Of a DNA stretch of 45,040 nt, positions 36,421 to 44,787 are shown one piece after another. The notes beneath the pieces were generated by a model. It was not told where the DNA came from and made no database searches. It saw only the letters and a program-made list of their open reading frames with translations. Source of the DNA: Deltaproteobacteria bacterium (GTDB lineage Bacteria > Myxococcota_A > Polyangia > DRWM01 > JAAZOP01); contig JACRCZ010000122.1 in the NCBI GenBank assembly GCA_016218765.1, positions 1 to 45,040 of the forward strand. The letters are read 5' to 3'. Positions within the stretch are counted from its first letter, which is position 1; each line of letters begins with the position of its first letter. A program made the translations under genes and the position numbers.

Positions 36421-37166
36421 AGCGCCATCCCGAATCCCCCGTCGACGTGGAACACCTGGCCGGTGACGTAGCTCGCCAGGTCCGAGGCGAGGAACGACAC
36501 GACGGACGCGACTTCCTCCGGCCGCCCGGCGCGGCCGAGCAGGATCGAGGCCGTGGTGCGCTCGCCCAGGCGGGCGCGTACGTCGGCGGTCATGTCCGTC
36601 TCCACCAGGCCGGGAGCGACGCAGTTGACGCGGATGCCGCGCGGCGCCAGGTCGATCGCCAGCGCCCGCGTCAGCGCCTCGACCCCGCCCTTGGCCGCGG
36701 CGTAGTTCGCCTGGCCGCGCCCGCCGCGCGACGCGACAACCGAGGAGACGTTGACGATGACGCCGCAGCGCCGGCGAATCATGCGGCGCGAGACCGCCTT
36801 GGCCGTGCGGAACGCGGCGGTGAGGTCCACCGCCAGCACGCGGTCCCACTGCGCCTCGGTCATCGCCGGCGCCGTGTTGTCGTCGACGATGCCCGCGTTG
36901 TTGACCAGGACATCGATCTCCCCCAGCACCGCGGCCGCGTCCGCCACCAGCCGCTCGGCCTCGCCCGGCTCGCCCAGGTCCGCCCGCAGGGGCATCGCCT
37001 CCCCGCCCGCCTCGCCGGCCGCGGCGACGGTCTCCAGCACGCGGTCCTCACGCGAGGTCCAGCCGAACGCGACCCGGGCGCCGCGCCGCACGAAGTCCAG
37101 GACGATCGCCCGGCCGATGCCGCGCGAGCCTCCCGTGACCAGCGCCCGCCTTCCGTCCAGTCTCAT
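36417..37166 (-). CDS. 3-oxoacyl-ACP reductase-like SDR (FabG type), second copy
   Basis: The protein has 249 residues; the ATG at 37166 overlaps the ketosynthase stop (ATGA). Motifs are TGGSRGIG, VNNAGIVDD, the serine in VNVSSVV, and NYAAAKGG. The ending VTGQVFHVDGG is that of typical FabG. It is closer to canonical FabG than the copy at 34614-35357 and is probably the main beta-ketoreductase of the assembly line. Confidence 0.88.
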   Translation of the reverse strand: MRLDGRRALVTGGSRGIGRAIVLDFVRRGARVAFGWTSREDRVLETVAAAGEAGGEAMPLRADLGEPGEAERLVADAAAVLGEIDVLVNNAGIVDDNTAPAMTEAQWDRVLAVDLTAAFRTAKAVSRRMIRRRCGVIVNVSSVVASRGGRGQANYAAAKGGVEALTRALAIDLAPRGIRVNCVAPGLVETDMTADVRARLGERTTASILLGRAGRPEEVASVVSFLASDLASYVTGQVFHVDGGFGMAL

Positions 37167-38431
37167 CCCGTGCTCCGTCCGATGACGACCACCGCGTTCT
37201 GGCCGCCGAAGCCGAACGAGTTCGACAGCGCGATCGTCCCGTCCCAGGGCCGTGCGCGGCCCGGGACGTAGTCCAGATCGCACGCCGGATCGGGCCGGGT
37301 CAAGTTGATCGTGGGCGGCACCGCCCGGCGGACCAGCGCCACGACGCACGAGAGCGCCTCGACCGCCCCCGACGCGGCCACCAGGTGCCCGGTCATCGAC
37401 TTGAGCGACGAGACCGGGATCCGCGCGGCCCGCGATCCCAGCGCCTCCCGGATCGCCGCGGTCTCCACCGCGTCGTTCTTCGGCGTCCCCGTCCCGTGCG
37501 CGGAGACGTAGTCGATCGCCTGCCCGTCGAGGCCCGCGTCGCGCAGCGCGCGTCGCATCGCCAGGACGGCGCCCGCGCCGGACGGCTCGGGATCGGTCAC
37601 GGCGTGGGCGTCCAGCGTCGAGGCGCAGCCGAGGAACTCGGCCAGCGGGCGCGCCCCGCGCGCGCGGGCGTGTTCCGCGTCCTCCAGCACCAGGACCGCG
37701 GCGCCTTCGCCCAGCACCGTGCCGTCGCGGCGCGCATCGAACGGCCGGATCGCCTCGTCCGGCGGGTCGTTGCGCGGGGAGAGCGCGCCCAGGAGTCCGA
37801 AGCCCCCGATGCCCATCGGGTGGACCATCGAGTCCGCCCCGCCGGCCAGGGCGACGTCGGCGACGCCCTCGCGTACCAGCCGGAACGCGTGCCCCAACGC
37901 CTGGCCGCCGGCGGCGCAGGCCGAGACGTTCGTGACGCACGGGCCGCGAAGGCCATGCCGGGCCGCGACGAGGCGGCTCGCCGTGTCGGTCGGGACGAGC
38001 CGCTCCCAGCCTCCGTCGTCGCCGAGCAGCTCGCGCAGCTTTCCGGAGACCGAGGCTTCCACGTCGTCCGTGCGCCCGCGGATGTCCTCGAGCAGCACGA
38101 CATCCAGCCCCGCGCCCAGCACGACGGCGGACCGATCCCCGGCCAGGTCGCGCGGCGCGAGCCCCGCGTGCCCGATCGCCTGTTCCGCGGCCGCGAGACC
38201 CAGCAGCACCTTGCGGTCGCGCAACCGGCCCAGCCGCGGATACCGTTCGACCAGCGGCGCCGCATCCAGCCCGCGCACCTCGCCCGCGATCCGATGCCGG
38301 AACGTCGCCGCATCGAAGAGGGTGATCGGCCCGACGCCCGAGCGGCCGGCGAGGCAGCCGTCCGCGAACGCCTCGAACCCGTTGCCGATCGGCGAGACGA
38401 CCCCCGCGCCGGTGATCCACACCCGCCTCAC
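37163..38431 (-). CDS. Beta-ketoacyl-ACP synthase (FabF/KSalpha type), complete active site
   Basis: The protein has 422 residues; the GTG at 38431 overlaps the stop of the KS-like gene (GTGA). The catalytic triad is intact: Cys172 in NVSACAAGGQAL, His312 in AHGTGTPKND, His349 with Lys344 in SLKSMTGHL. The closing NSFGFGGQNA is present. It condenses malonyl-ACP with an acyl or starter chain. Sitting directly behind a cysteine-less homologue, it resembles the KS half of a KS-CLF pair in type II PKS or aryl-polyene clusters. No symbol is given, since it is a second-copy, cluster-specific enzyme. Confidence 0.9.
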   Translation of the reverse strand: MRRVWITGAGVVSPIGNGFEAFADGCLAGRSGVGPITLFDAATFRHRIAGEVRGLDAAPLVERYPRLGRLRDRKVLLGLAAAEQAIGHAGLAPRDLAGDRSAVVLGAGLDVVLLEDIRGRTDDVEASVSGKLRELLGDDGGWERLVPTDTASRLVAARHGLRGPCVTNVSACAAGGQALGHAFRLVREGVADVALAGGADSMVHPMGIGGFGLLGALSPRNDPPDEAIRPFDARRDGTVLGEGAAVLVLEDAEHARARGARPLAEFLGCASTLDAHAVTDPEPSGAGAVLAMRRALRDAGLDGQAIDYVSAHGTGTPKNDAVETAAIREALGSRAARIPVSSLKSMTGHLVAASGAVEALSCVVALVRRAVPPTINLTRPDPACDLDYVPGRARPWDGTIALSNSFGFGGQNAVVVIGRSTG

Positions 38432-39744
38432 GACGGCACCTTCTCCAGGACGAGGGCGGCGACGGTCCCGCCCGGCCCGGCGCACACGACCAGCACCGCG
38501 TCCCCGGACGCGCCGTCGGGCGTCGGTCCGTCCCCGGCCAGGGCGTGCGCGGCGATCGCGATCGCCGTGGCCGGTCCGGCCGCGAACAGGTTGCCCAGCG
38601 CCACCGCCGGGATGACGGCGCGGATGTCCCGCCCCACCGCCTCCTCCACGCCGGAGGCCTCGGCCCGGTCGCCGTCGGGAAGGCCCGATGCCGACAGGAT
38701 CACGGCAGCGACGGTCGGCGGCGCCGAGGCGCCCGCGCGCCGAGCCGCGGCCCGATCGAGCGCACCGCGGACGACGCGGGCGACGACGGAAGAGTCGCGA
38801 CACGGCGCGAACCCCTCCGCGGCCAGCGTCTCCCGGCCGAAGCCCCCGAGCGCGGCCAACGGTCGGGCGCCGCGCCGGACGGCCCCCTCGAGCCGCTCGA
38901 GCACCAGGGCCGCGGCGCCGTCGGCCGGTGCGAGCCCCGCGGCGTGCGCCGGCGGCGGCGCGGGATCGGACAGCGGCCTTGGCCGCACCTGCGGCGGCGT
39001 GAGCAGGCCCTTCTCCGCGAGCCAGTAGACGCCCTGGGTCCCGGCCATGGCGGAGGCGCCGCAGACGACGGCGGCGTCGGCTTCGCCCCGGCGAAGCGAT
39101 GCGACGCCCGCGTCGATCGCGTCGACCCCTCCGCCCTCCCAGGGTGCGAAAGTGAGGTTGTCGCCGCGCAGCGATTCCTCGATCGACAGGAAGCACAACG
39201 GCATGTTGGCCAGCACCTGGAAGGCGAACAACGGATTGCAGCGGCGCAGGCCGCGCTCGCCCAGGAGCGCGAGCGACAGGCGGCCGTCCTCGCCCATCGA
39301 GTCGCGGAACACCGGAACAAGCTCGCGCCAACCCGCGGCGCCGATGCCGCAGGCGACGAACGCGGCAAAACGATCGTCGAGGACCGATCGGCCCGGCCCG
39401 CGCGCGAGTCCGGCCGCAGCGATTGCCAGCTTCCCCGCCACGGTGGCCAGAAACGCATCCTCGCTCATCAGCTTGCGCAGCTTGGGTGTGCCCAGGTACC
39501 TGCGCGCGTCCGGGGGAGGGCAGGGCGCCGCGACGGTTCCCGGCCGGAACGCGCCCGCGAGATCGCGCGCCTCGCCCAAGGCGTCGCGCCCCGCCGCCAG
39601 CGCGTCGCGTACCGCCGCCCAGCCGACCCCCAGCCCGTTGACGGTTTCGGCAGCCGTGATGACCACCGTCTCGCCCGCACGACTCCCGCCGCCGATCGTG
39701 TCCGGACCGGGTCCGGCCGCTTGTCCCTCCCTATCTGTGTTCAT
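38428..39744 (-). CDS. Ketosynthase homologue without active-site cysteine (chain-length-factor-like)
   Basis: The protein has 438 residues. The thiolase-like fold is evident (AIDAGVASLRRGEADAAVVC, ALVLERLEG), but the catalytic residues are lost. The segment aligned to NVSACAAGG reads FAPWEGGGV, so by manual alignment Cys is replaced (Glu203), and neither HGTGTP nor KSMTGH is found. This is how chain-length factors and KSbeta proteins look; in those the site is often Gln. The next gene is the active KS, supporting a heterodimer. The ATG at 39744 sits inside the 33-base repeat and the first ~24 residues look non-conserved; GTG at about residue 27 is another possible start. Confidence 0.78.
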   Translation of the reverse strand: MNTDREGQAAGPGPDTIGGGSRAGETVVITAAETVNGLGVGWAAVRDALAAGRDALGEARDLAGAFRPGTVAAPCPPPDARRYLGTPKLRKLMSEDAFLATVAGKLAIAAAGLARGPGRSVLDDRFAAFVACGIGAAGWRELVPVFRDSMGEDGRLSLALLGERGLRRCNPLFAFQVLANMPLCFLSIEESLRGDNLTFAPWEGGGVDAIDAGVASLRRGEADAAVVCGASAMAGTQGVYWLAEKGLLTPPQVRPRPLSDPAPPPAHAAGLAPADGAAALVLERLEGAVRRGARPLAALGGFGRETLAAEGFAPCRDSSVVARVVRGALDRAAARRAGASAPPTVAAVILSASGLPDGDRAEASGVEEAVGRDIRAVIPAVALGNLFAAGPATAIAIAAHALAGDGPTPDGASGDAVLVVCAGPGGTVAALVLEKVPS

Positions 39745-39765
39745 CTGTGTTCATCTGTGGTTCCC
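39733..39765. repeat. 33-base repeat of period 10 (ATCTGTGTTC), copy 2
   Basis: Near-identical to 33255-33287. It fills most of the space between the dehydratase stop (39788) and the KS-like gene, whose ATG at 39744 is part of it. Confidence 0.9.
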
Positions 39766-39787
39766 CCCGTCCGGGAGGCCGTCCACA

Positions 39788-40273
39788 TCAGGAACCACCG
39801 GACTTCTCCATCCCGCGCATCCACTCGCGCATCAGCTCCTCGCGCCACTTCTCCAGGCCCGGGTCGTACAGCTCCGGCGTGGGCTCGATGTTCGCGAACA
39901 CGAGCCGCGCTTCCACCGCCGTCTTGTCGCCCACTCGCGCCACGGCCTCGACCTTGGCCCCTTCCACGTGGCAGGAGAGCAGCTTGACGTCCAGGTCGAG
40001 CGTCTCGCCCGGCGAGACGAAATGCCGGAAGCGCGCGCGCTCGACGATGACCATGATCGCCGCCGCCTTCTTCCCGTGCCGCTCCCAGACCGTCTGCTCG
40101 ACCAGCAGCCCGGCGAGCTGCGCGAGCGATTCGACGACCAGGACCCCGGGCATCACGGGGTGCCGCGGGAAATGGTCGGCGAAGAAGTCCTCCGACAGCG
40201 TGACGGCCTTGCATCCCTTCGCCGATTCGCCGGGGCGCCATTCCGTGATGCGATCGATCATGATGAAACGCAC
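39788..40273 (-). CDS. 3-hydroxyacyl-ACP dehydratase (FabZ type)
   Basis: The protein has 161 residues. The hotdog active-site segment ADHFPRHPVMPGVLVVESLAQ, with its catalytic histidine, is intact. It should dehydrate 3-hydroxyacyl-ACP to the enoyl form. It is first in transcription order in the cluster. Residues beyond ~120 form an extension ending EKSGGS. The GTG at 40273 is chosen because it aligns with the first residue of the paralogue at 34147-34614 (VRFIMIDRI versus MRFLLVDRI); a GTG at 40336 would add 21 residues. No ribosome binding site is obvious at either. Confidence 0.85.
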   Translation of the reverse strand: MRFIMIDRITEWRPGESAKGCKAVTLSEDFFADHFPRHPVMPGVLVVESLAQLAGLLVEQTVWERHGKKAAAIMVIVERARFRHFVSPGETLDLDVKLLSCHVEGAKVEAVARVGDKTAVEARLVFANIEPTPELYDPGLEKWREELMREWMRGMEKSGGS

Positions 40274-40344
40274 CCGGGCACGATAGCGGAGGAGCGTGCG
40301 GGGATCCAGGGGAGGAGTCGTCGGAGAAGGGTCCACCGCCCACC

Positions 40345-40541
40345 GGGTTGCCGGCCTTGGCGTCCACTGTCCTTCGATGTTGCCACCGCATCGCGCCGGC
40401 CGGCGTCACGACACCCAGGACCATCCACCGCAACGCGTGCAACGGCAGCTCCTTGACCACGAACGCGGCAAGGCACACCACGGGCAGGCCCCCCAGCGTG
40501 AGCGCCAGCGAGAGCCGCGGGGCGCAGCTGCCCTTCTCCGG
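40345..40541 (-). pseudogene. C-terminal remnant of a TauE/SafE-like transporter
   Basis: About 60 codons on the minus strand read RLSLALTLGGLPVVCLAAF, then VVKELPLHALRWMVLGVV and ending near MRWQHRR. This resembles the last two helices of sulfite-exporter TauE/SafE (DUF81) proteins. The upstream part of the gene is gone: the propeller lipoprotein's stop is at 40569. The edges are approximate. It has no start codon of its own, so it is a fragment. Confidence 0.5.
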
Positions 40542-40568
40542 TGCCGGTCGCCGAAGCCGCCTGACCGC

Positions 40569-42941
40569 CTACGGCAACAGGCGGAGCAGCGCCACGTCGG
40601 TGCCGCTGTCGGGGTGGAAGAGGAACCCGCCTACCAGGACGCCGTCGCCGTCGGGCACGAGGGCGGTTGCGCGGCCCCAGCCGGGCAGCAGGAACACGCC
40701 GCCGTCGGCGAAATCGGCGTCGAGCCGGCCGTCGGGCTGCAGGCACCAGACCGCGAGCTGCTCGGCGATGCCGTCCTTCACACCGGCGGCCACCAGGATA
40801 CGGCCGTCGCCCAGCTCCAGGAAACCGAGCATGGGGTACGGGTGGGCCGCGAAGGTGGCGATACCGCCGACGCCGAAACCGGGGTCGAGCTGGCCGGACG
40901 CGTCGATGGCCATGATCTGGAGGGATTCGTCGAACACGTACTGGTTGGCGAGCAGGTAGCCGCCGCCGCGCCGCGAGAGGATGCGGTTCGCGCCGGCCGA
41001 TCCCTCCAGGGCAGTGACGCCGGCCCCACCGAAGGTCGTGTCCACGGTGCCGTCGTCGTTCAGCCGCGCGAGGTAGAGCGCGGGAAAGGCCATGGGCGGG
41101 AAACGCTCGCCGGCAAGCAGGATCTTGCCCTCCAGGTCCACGTGGCAGTCCAGGGCGGTGCCGGCGGTGGCGTCGCCGTAGCCCAGCACCACACCGGCGT
41201 CGCCGAAGCTCGGGTCCCGTGTCCCGTCGCTCAGGTACCGCGCGATCAGCGGGTACTGGTCCCCGGTGCCTTCCCAGCCGCAGACCACGATGCGCTGCCG
41301 CCCGTCGAGGGTGACGCTCCGCGCCTGGCCCGGCAGGTCCTGGAGGTGACCGTCGGTGCCGAAGGCGGTGTCCACGGTGCCGTCGGGCAGGAAGCGGACC
41401 ACGGTGGCGACCCAGGTCACGGCGACGATGCGGTCGGCGTCGTCGACGGCGACGCGGCCGACCTGGGTGTGGTACGCCGAGGCGAAGCCGTCGGTCCCGT
41501 AGGACGTGTCGAGGGCGCCGCTCTCGAAGCGGGCCAGGATGGGGTCCACGCCGGCGGAGCCGACGACGAGCAGCGCGTCGTCCGAGAGCCGGGCCATGTC
41601 CCACACCACCTCCGCGGCGCCGCCGGACCCCGCCTGCGCCAGGCCCGACCGGCCAAAGCCGGCGAGCGGCGTCCCGTCGTGGTTCATCCCCAGGAGAGTG
41701 ACCTCCACGTCGGCGCCCGCGGGGGTATCGCTGGAGAGCCGCTTGTCCCCCACAAAGTACATCCCGGCAGCGCTCACGAGCAGCGCGGCCACGGAGGCGC
41801 CCCTCATCAGATCCGCGGTGGTCATGTCGAAGGGCCGTATGCCGCCGTCCGGCCCGAGCCGGATCACGCTCGAGTACAACGCCGCCGGGAATCGGTAGAG
41901 ATTCGCATCCAGGACCACGAGCTCGCCGCTGGGCAGCCACTCCACGCGCACGAGTTGATCCTCGGTTGTGACGTCGGCGGTGCCTCCCGTGCCGAAGGTC
42001 GCCACGGGCTCGCCGTCCGCGTCGAGCAGCAGCACCTGGCCCCCGGAGCTGCCGTTGCCCGCGACGGCCACCACGCCGGTACTCGGGTGCACCGCCAGAT
42101 CGAAGGCCTCGAACCTCATCACGGCACTCCCGCTCGTGCCGTAGGCGGAATCGACGGCTCCCACGGTGGTGAGTCGCTGGACCCAACTCGTGTCGCTGTC
42201 GCGGGTCAAGGTGATGAGCCGCCCGTCGGCGAGCACCACCAGGTCCCGCGGGTCCCGGCCAGGCGCCGACGCGATGCCCCCGCTCCCGAAGCTCGCGTCG
42301 AGCGCACCGGCTGACGTCAGCCGCCGGACCTCGATGCCGCCGGAACCCTCGTGCAGGAGGACCACCGCGCCGCTCGGATCCACGGCCACCGCGACGTGCT
42401 GCGACGAGTCGTCCCAGGTGAAGATGCCGCCGTCGCCGAAGGACGGATCCAGGGCCCCCTGGTCGTCGAGCCTCGCCGCGAAGGACACGTTGTCGTTGAA
42501 GAAGCTCGTGCCCGCGATCACCGCCCCGCCGCCCGGCAGCGCCGCGAGATCCGTTACCTCCGCCAGGTCCAGGATGGGGAGCAGCACGAACCCGGCGTTC
42601 CCGAAGCTCGAATCCAACGCTCCTTCGCCGGTGAACCGGGCGATCAACGGCTGGGCGCGGTGGCCGAGGCCCGTGCTGGTCCCGCCCACCAGGAGGTCAC
42701 CCTCCGCCGTCAGGTCCGACGCGTAGACGCGATCCAGGGACCAGGCACTCGGAGCGCGCAGGACGCCGTGCTCCCCGAAGCCCGGATCCAGCACCGTGCT
42801 CGGAAACGTCCCGTCCGTCCCCACGTCGCCATCCGACTGGGTTCCCCCGTCGTCGTTGCCCTGGCCAGCGGAGTCGCCGCACCCCGCCCCCCACAACCCC
42901 GCCAGCAGCACCACCCACGGCATCGAACTCGTTCTTCCCAC
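40569..42941 (-). CDS. Delta-60 repeat beta-propeller lipoprotein
   Basis: The protein has 790 residues. The GTG at 42941 has GGAGGAGG 8 bases upstream; ATG 42923 is an alternative. The signal peptide ends at GLWGAGC. About twelve repeats of the LDPSFGxxG type (LDPGFGEHGV, LDSSFGNAGF, LDPSFGDGGI, LDASFGSGGI, LDTSYGTDGF, VDTAFGTDGH, VDTTFGGAGV and others) match the delta-60 repeat (TIGR02608), spaced ~55-65 residues apart, as in propeller surface proteins. No catalytic residues are evident. It is a probable outer-surface or scaffold protein, transcribed toward the TauE/SafE remnant. Confidence 0.82.
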   Translation of the reverse strand: MGRTSSMPWVVLLAGLWGAGCGDSAGQGNDDGGTQSDGDVGTDGTFPSTVLDPGFGEHGVLRAPSAWSLDRVYASDLTAEGDLLVGGTSTGLGHRAQPLIARFTGEGALDSSFGNAGFVLLPILDLAEVTDLAALPGGGAVIAGTSFFNDNVSFAARLDDQGALDPSFGDGGIFTWDDSSQHVAVAVDPSGAVVLLHEGSGGIEVRRLTSAGALDASFGSGGIASAPGRDPRDLVVLADGRLITLTRDSDTSWVQRLTTVGAVDSAYGTSGSAVMRFEAFDLAVHPSTGVVAVAGNGSSGGQVLLLDADGEPVATFGTGGTADVTTEDQLVRVEWLPSGELVVLDANLYRFPAALYSSVIRLGPDGGIRPFDMTTADLMRGASVAALLVSAAGMYFVGDKRLSSDTPAGADVEVTLLGMNHDGTPLAGFGRSGLAQAGSGGAAEVVWDMARLSDDALLVVGSAGVDPILARFESGALDTSYGTDGFASAYHTQVGRVAVDDADRIVAVTWVATVVRFLPDGTVDTAFGTDGHLQDLPGQARSVTLDGRQRIVVCGWEGTGDQYPLIARYLSDGTRDPSFGDAGVVLGYGDATAGTALDCHVDLEGKILLAGERFPPMAFPALYLARLNDDGTVDTTFGGAGVTALEGSAGANRILSRRGGGYLLANQYVFDESLQIMAIDASGQLDPGFGVGGIATFAAHPYPMLGFLELGDGRILVAAGVKDGIAEQLAVWCLQPDGRLDADFADGGVFLLPGWGRATALVPDGDGVLVGGFLFHPDSGTDVALLRLLP

Positions 42942-43029
42942 AGACGGCCTCCTCCTGCATGGTCGATTCTACGATGGTTGGGCCCGGATCCAACCTCCGA
43001 TTTTTCCCGAGCGCCCAACCGACCGGGGC

Positions 43030-43398
43030 GCGGTTGACGCCCACGACCGGTTCCGCCGCGCCCGCCGCGCCCGCCGCCCATACCCCGACCACCTGGAGCA
43101 GGACTCCAACCGCGTCATCGATCTCGTCCACGCCGGCAAGCTCGACGAGGCGGAAACCGCGGCCCACGTCCTGCTGCGCGACTGCCCCGACGTCTTCGAC
43201 GGCTTCGACCGCCTCGGTCAGGTCTACGAAGCGCGCGGCGACCGCAAGCGCGCTGCCGAGTACTACCGCAAGGCCGTTGCCCTCATGGAAGCCCGCGCCG
43301 ACGACTACGATCCGGAGCTGATCGACTCCATCCGTACCCAGGCCGACAAGCTTGACCAGACTCCGCCCTCCGGGCATCAAGAAGCGTGCTCACGCTGA
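43030..43398 (+). pseudogene. TPR-type protein fragment lacking a start
   Basis: The readable part is DRFRRARRARRPYPDHLEQD, then VIDLVHAGKLDEAETAAHVL, FDGFDRLGQVYEARGDRKRA and AEYYRKAVALMEARADDYDP. These match TPR helix pairs (G.L..AE..A, YEARGD...A..YY.KA). No ATG, GTG or TTG lies in frame near the beginning; the frame only reaches a start far upstream, inside the antisense of the propeller gene. The 5' end therefore appears lost. The fragment ends at the TGA at 43396. Confidence 0.55.
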
Positions 43399-43662
43399 GC
43401 CGTCGATCACTCGGACGTCTGGCTGGCGAGCTTCGACGCCGCCGCGGGCGCCCACCGCTGGTCGCGCGCCTTTGGCGGGCCGAGCGTCGACAGCAGTTGC
43501 GCGGCCGCGGTGACGAGGGACGGCGACGTGGTGTTCGGCGGGTTCTTCCACAACACGACCGATTTCGGCGGCGGTCCGTTCACCGCGGTCGCCCCGTCCG
43601 ACGGGTATCTCGTGCGCCGGGCCCACGTCCCGGCCCGCCTGCTCGACGCCGCGGCGCCGTAG
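43399..43662 (+). pseudogene. C-terminal propeller fragment
   Basis: In the frame of the preceding fragment, just after its stop, the sequence reads SDVWLASFDAAAGAHRWSRA, then FGGPSVDSSCAAAV, VVFGGFFHNTTDFGGGPF and DGYLVRRAHV. It resembles one to two blades of an SBBP-type or FG-GAP-like propeller (KYDAAGxHxWSRxFGG). There is no start codon or ribosome binding site, so it is a truncated gene end. Confidence 0.55.
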
Positions 43663-43726
43663 CGGCAGTGTCGAGGGCTCGACGGCCAGGCCGTACGGGT
43701 CCAGGGTTGCGGCGTGGGGCGCAGGT

Positions 43727-44389
43727 TCAGAACGTCGCACGTAGCTGAGCGAGGGCCGAACCGGTTTCGCCCCCAGCGGCTTGCTCGAGCTCTTGCAGCA
43801 GCATGCGGGCTTCGTCGTCGAGCGGCCAGGAAGCGATGCGCATCGAGTGCCAGTCCTCGTCATGAACTCGGACGGTGATTTCCACATTGGGCTCGGCGAC
43901 CCGCTCCGGCAGTCCGGCCGTGCTGCCGGGGGGAGGCGGCGCCGCCGGCGACGGGCGGGCCTCCGAATGGCGGCGGGCGGTCCGGCCGAAGAAGCCGTGC
44001 GCGCCGAGGACCTCGAGCAGCCGGCGCGCCGTGTCTTCATCGATGCCGAGATCGGCGTTGACCGGCGTGCCGTCCGACCACAGGCCGGGCGGCTCGCGCA
44101 GCGTTTCGGGGACGTACAGGGAGACGTTTCGAAGCCCCGGTCCGGGGTCATCGACGTCGGCGCCCTGCGGGTACACCGTGACGCTGATGCTGCAGGTCGG
44201 GAGCGCAGCCAAAATCTCCGCCGGAACGGGCGATTCCGTCTGCGATGCCGGCTCGGTCGATGCTCCGTCGGTCGGTGCGGACTCGGTCGGCCCGGCCGAG
44301 GTCTCCGAGCCTTGCGGCCGGCGGCCGCAACCGTCTCCGGCAGCCCCGATGACCAGTGCGAACGCGGCGAGCATCGCTCGGATGTTCAC
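43727..44389 (-). CDS. Small exported protein, lipoprotein-like
   Basis: The protein has 220 residues; GTG 44389 (or ATG 44374) is the likely start, with an AAGGGGGG stretch upstream. A signal peptide (MLAAFALVIGAAGDGC) is followed by a Ser/Thr/Glu-rich linker. After it comes a beta-rich domain beginning CSISVTVYPQGADVDDPG; a second part reads VEITVRVHDEDWHSMRIASW. I do not recognise the family. The lipobox is atypical (GDGC). It is encoded alone; the transposase 3' end lies ~400 bases upstream. Confidence 0.55.
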   Translation of the reverse strand: MNIRAMLAAFALVIGAAGDGCGRRPQGSETSAGPTESAPTDGASTEPASQTESPVPAEILAALPTCSISVTVYPQGADVDDPGPGLRNVSLYVPETLREPPGLWSDGTPVNADLGIDEDTARRLLEVLGAHGFFGRTARRHSEARPSPAAPPPPGSTAGLPERVAEPNVEITVRVHDEDWHSMRIASWPLDDEARMLLQELEQAAGGETGSALAQLRATF

Positions 44390-44787
44390 GGGGAGCCCCC
44401 CTTTCCCTCGGGCGGTCGGCACGCGTCGCGGCCGCCACCCGTCCTGATGGCACCCTTCTACGGCTGATGCGCCGGGAAGATCAAGCTCGAGCCTTCCCCC
44501 GGGAAACGGCAATCGTCCAACGCCTGTGTTCCCGATCATCTCGAGCCATCCGCGCTGTGGCCCCTGACGGGGCCGCGCGCGGCGGCGGCCGGCGGCCGGC
44601 GGTCGGCCCTTCGACAGGCTCAGGGCGGGCTGGTCGGGGCTCGTGCTCGCCCTCGGGCCTCGGCGAACGGGTCTCGGACACCGTGCTCGTGCTCGGATCT
44701 CGGTTTTCGGCTGGTGGGTAGTCGGGTCTCGGGCCTCGACCACCGGTTCGGGTGGTCTGCGGGCGACGTCGTGCGCGCCCGTTGCGG
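44390..44787. other. Intergenic region with REP-like palindrome and TCTCGG repeats
   Basis: These ~400 bases hold no convincing gene. The stretch at ~44660-44740 repeats the motif TCTCGG and variants. A similar tract (TCTCGGTACTCGG) occurs at ~13608-13625, next to other genes, so it is a dispersed simple repeat. Confidence 0.55.
44606..44626. repeat. REP-like palindrome GCCCTTCGACAGGCTCAGGGC
   Basis: Arms GCCCT and AGGGC flank TCGACAGGCTC. This resembles a dispersed short palindrome (CCTTCGACAGGCTCAGG) that I recall from many bacterial genomes. It can form a hairpin. Confidence 0.65.
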
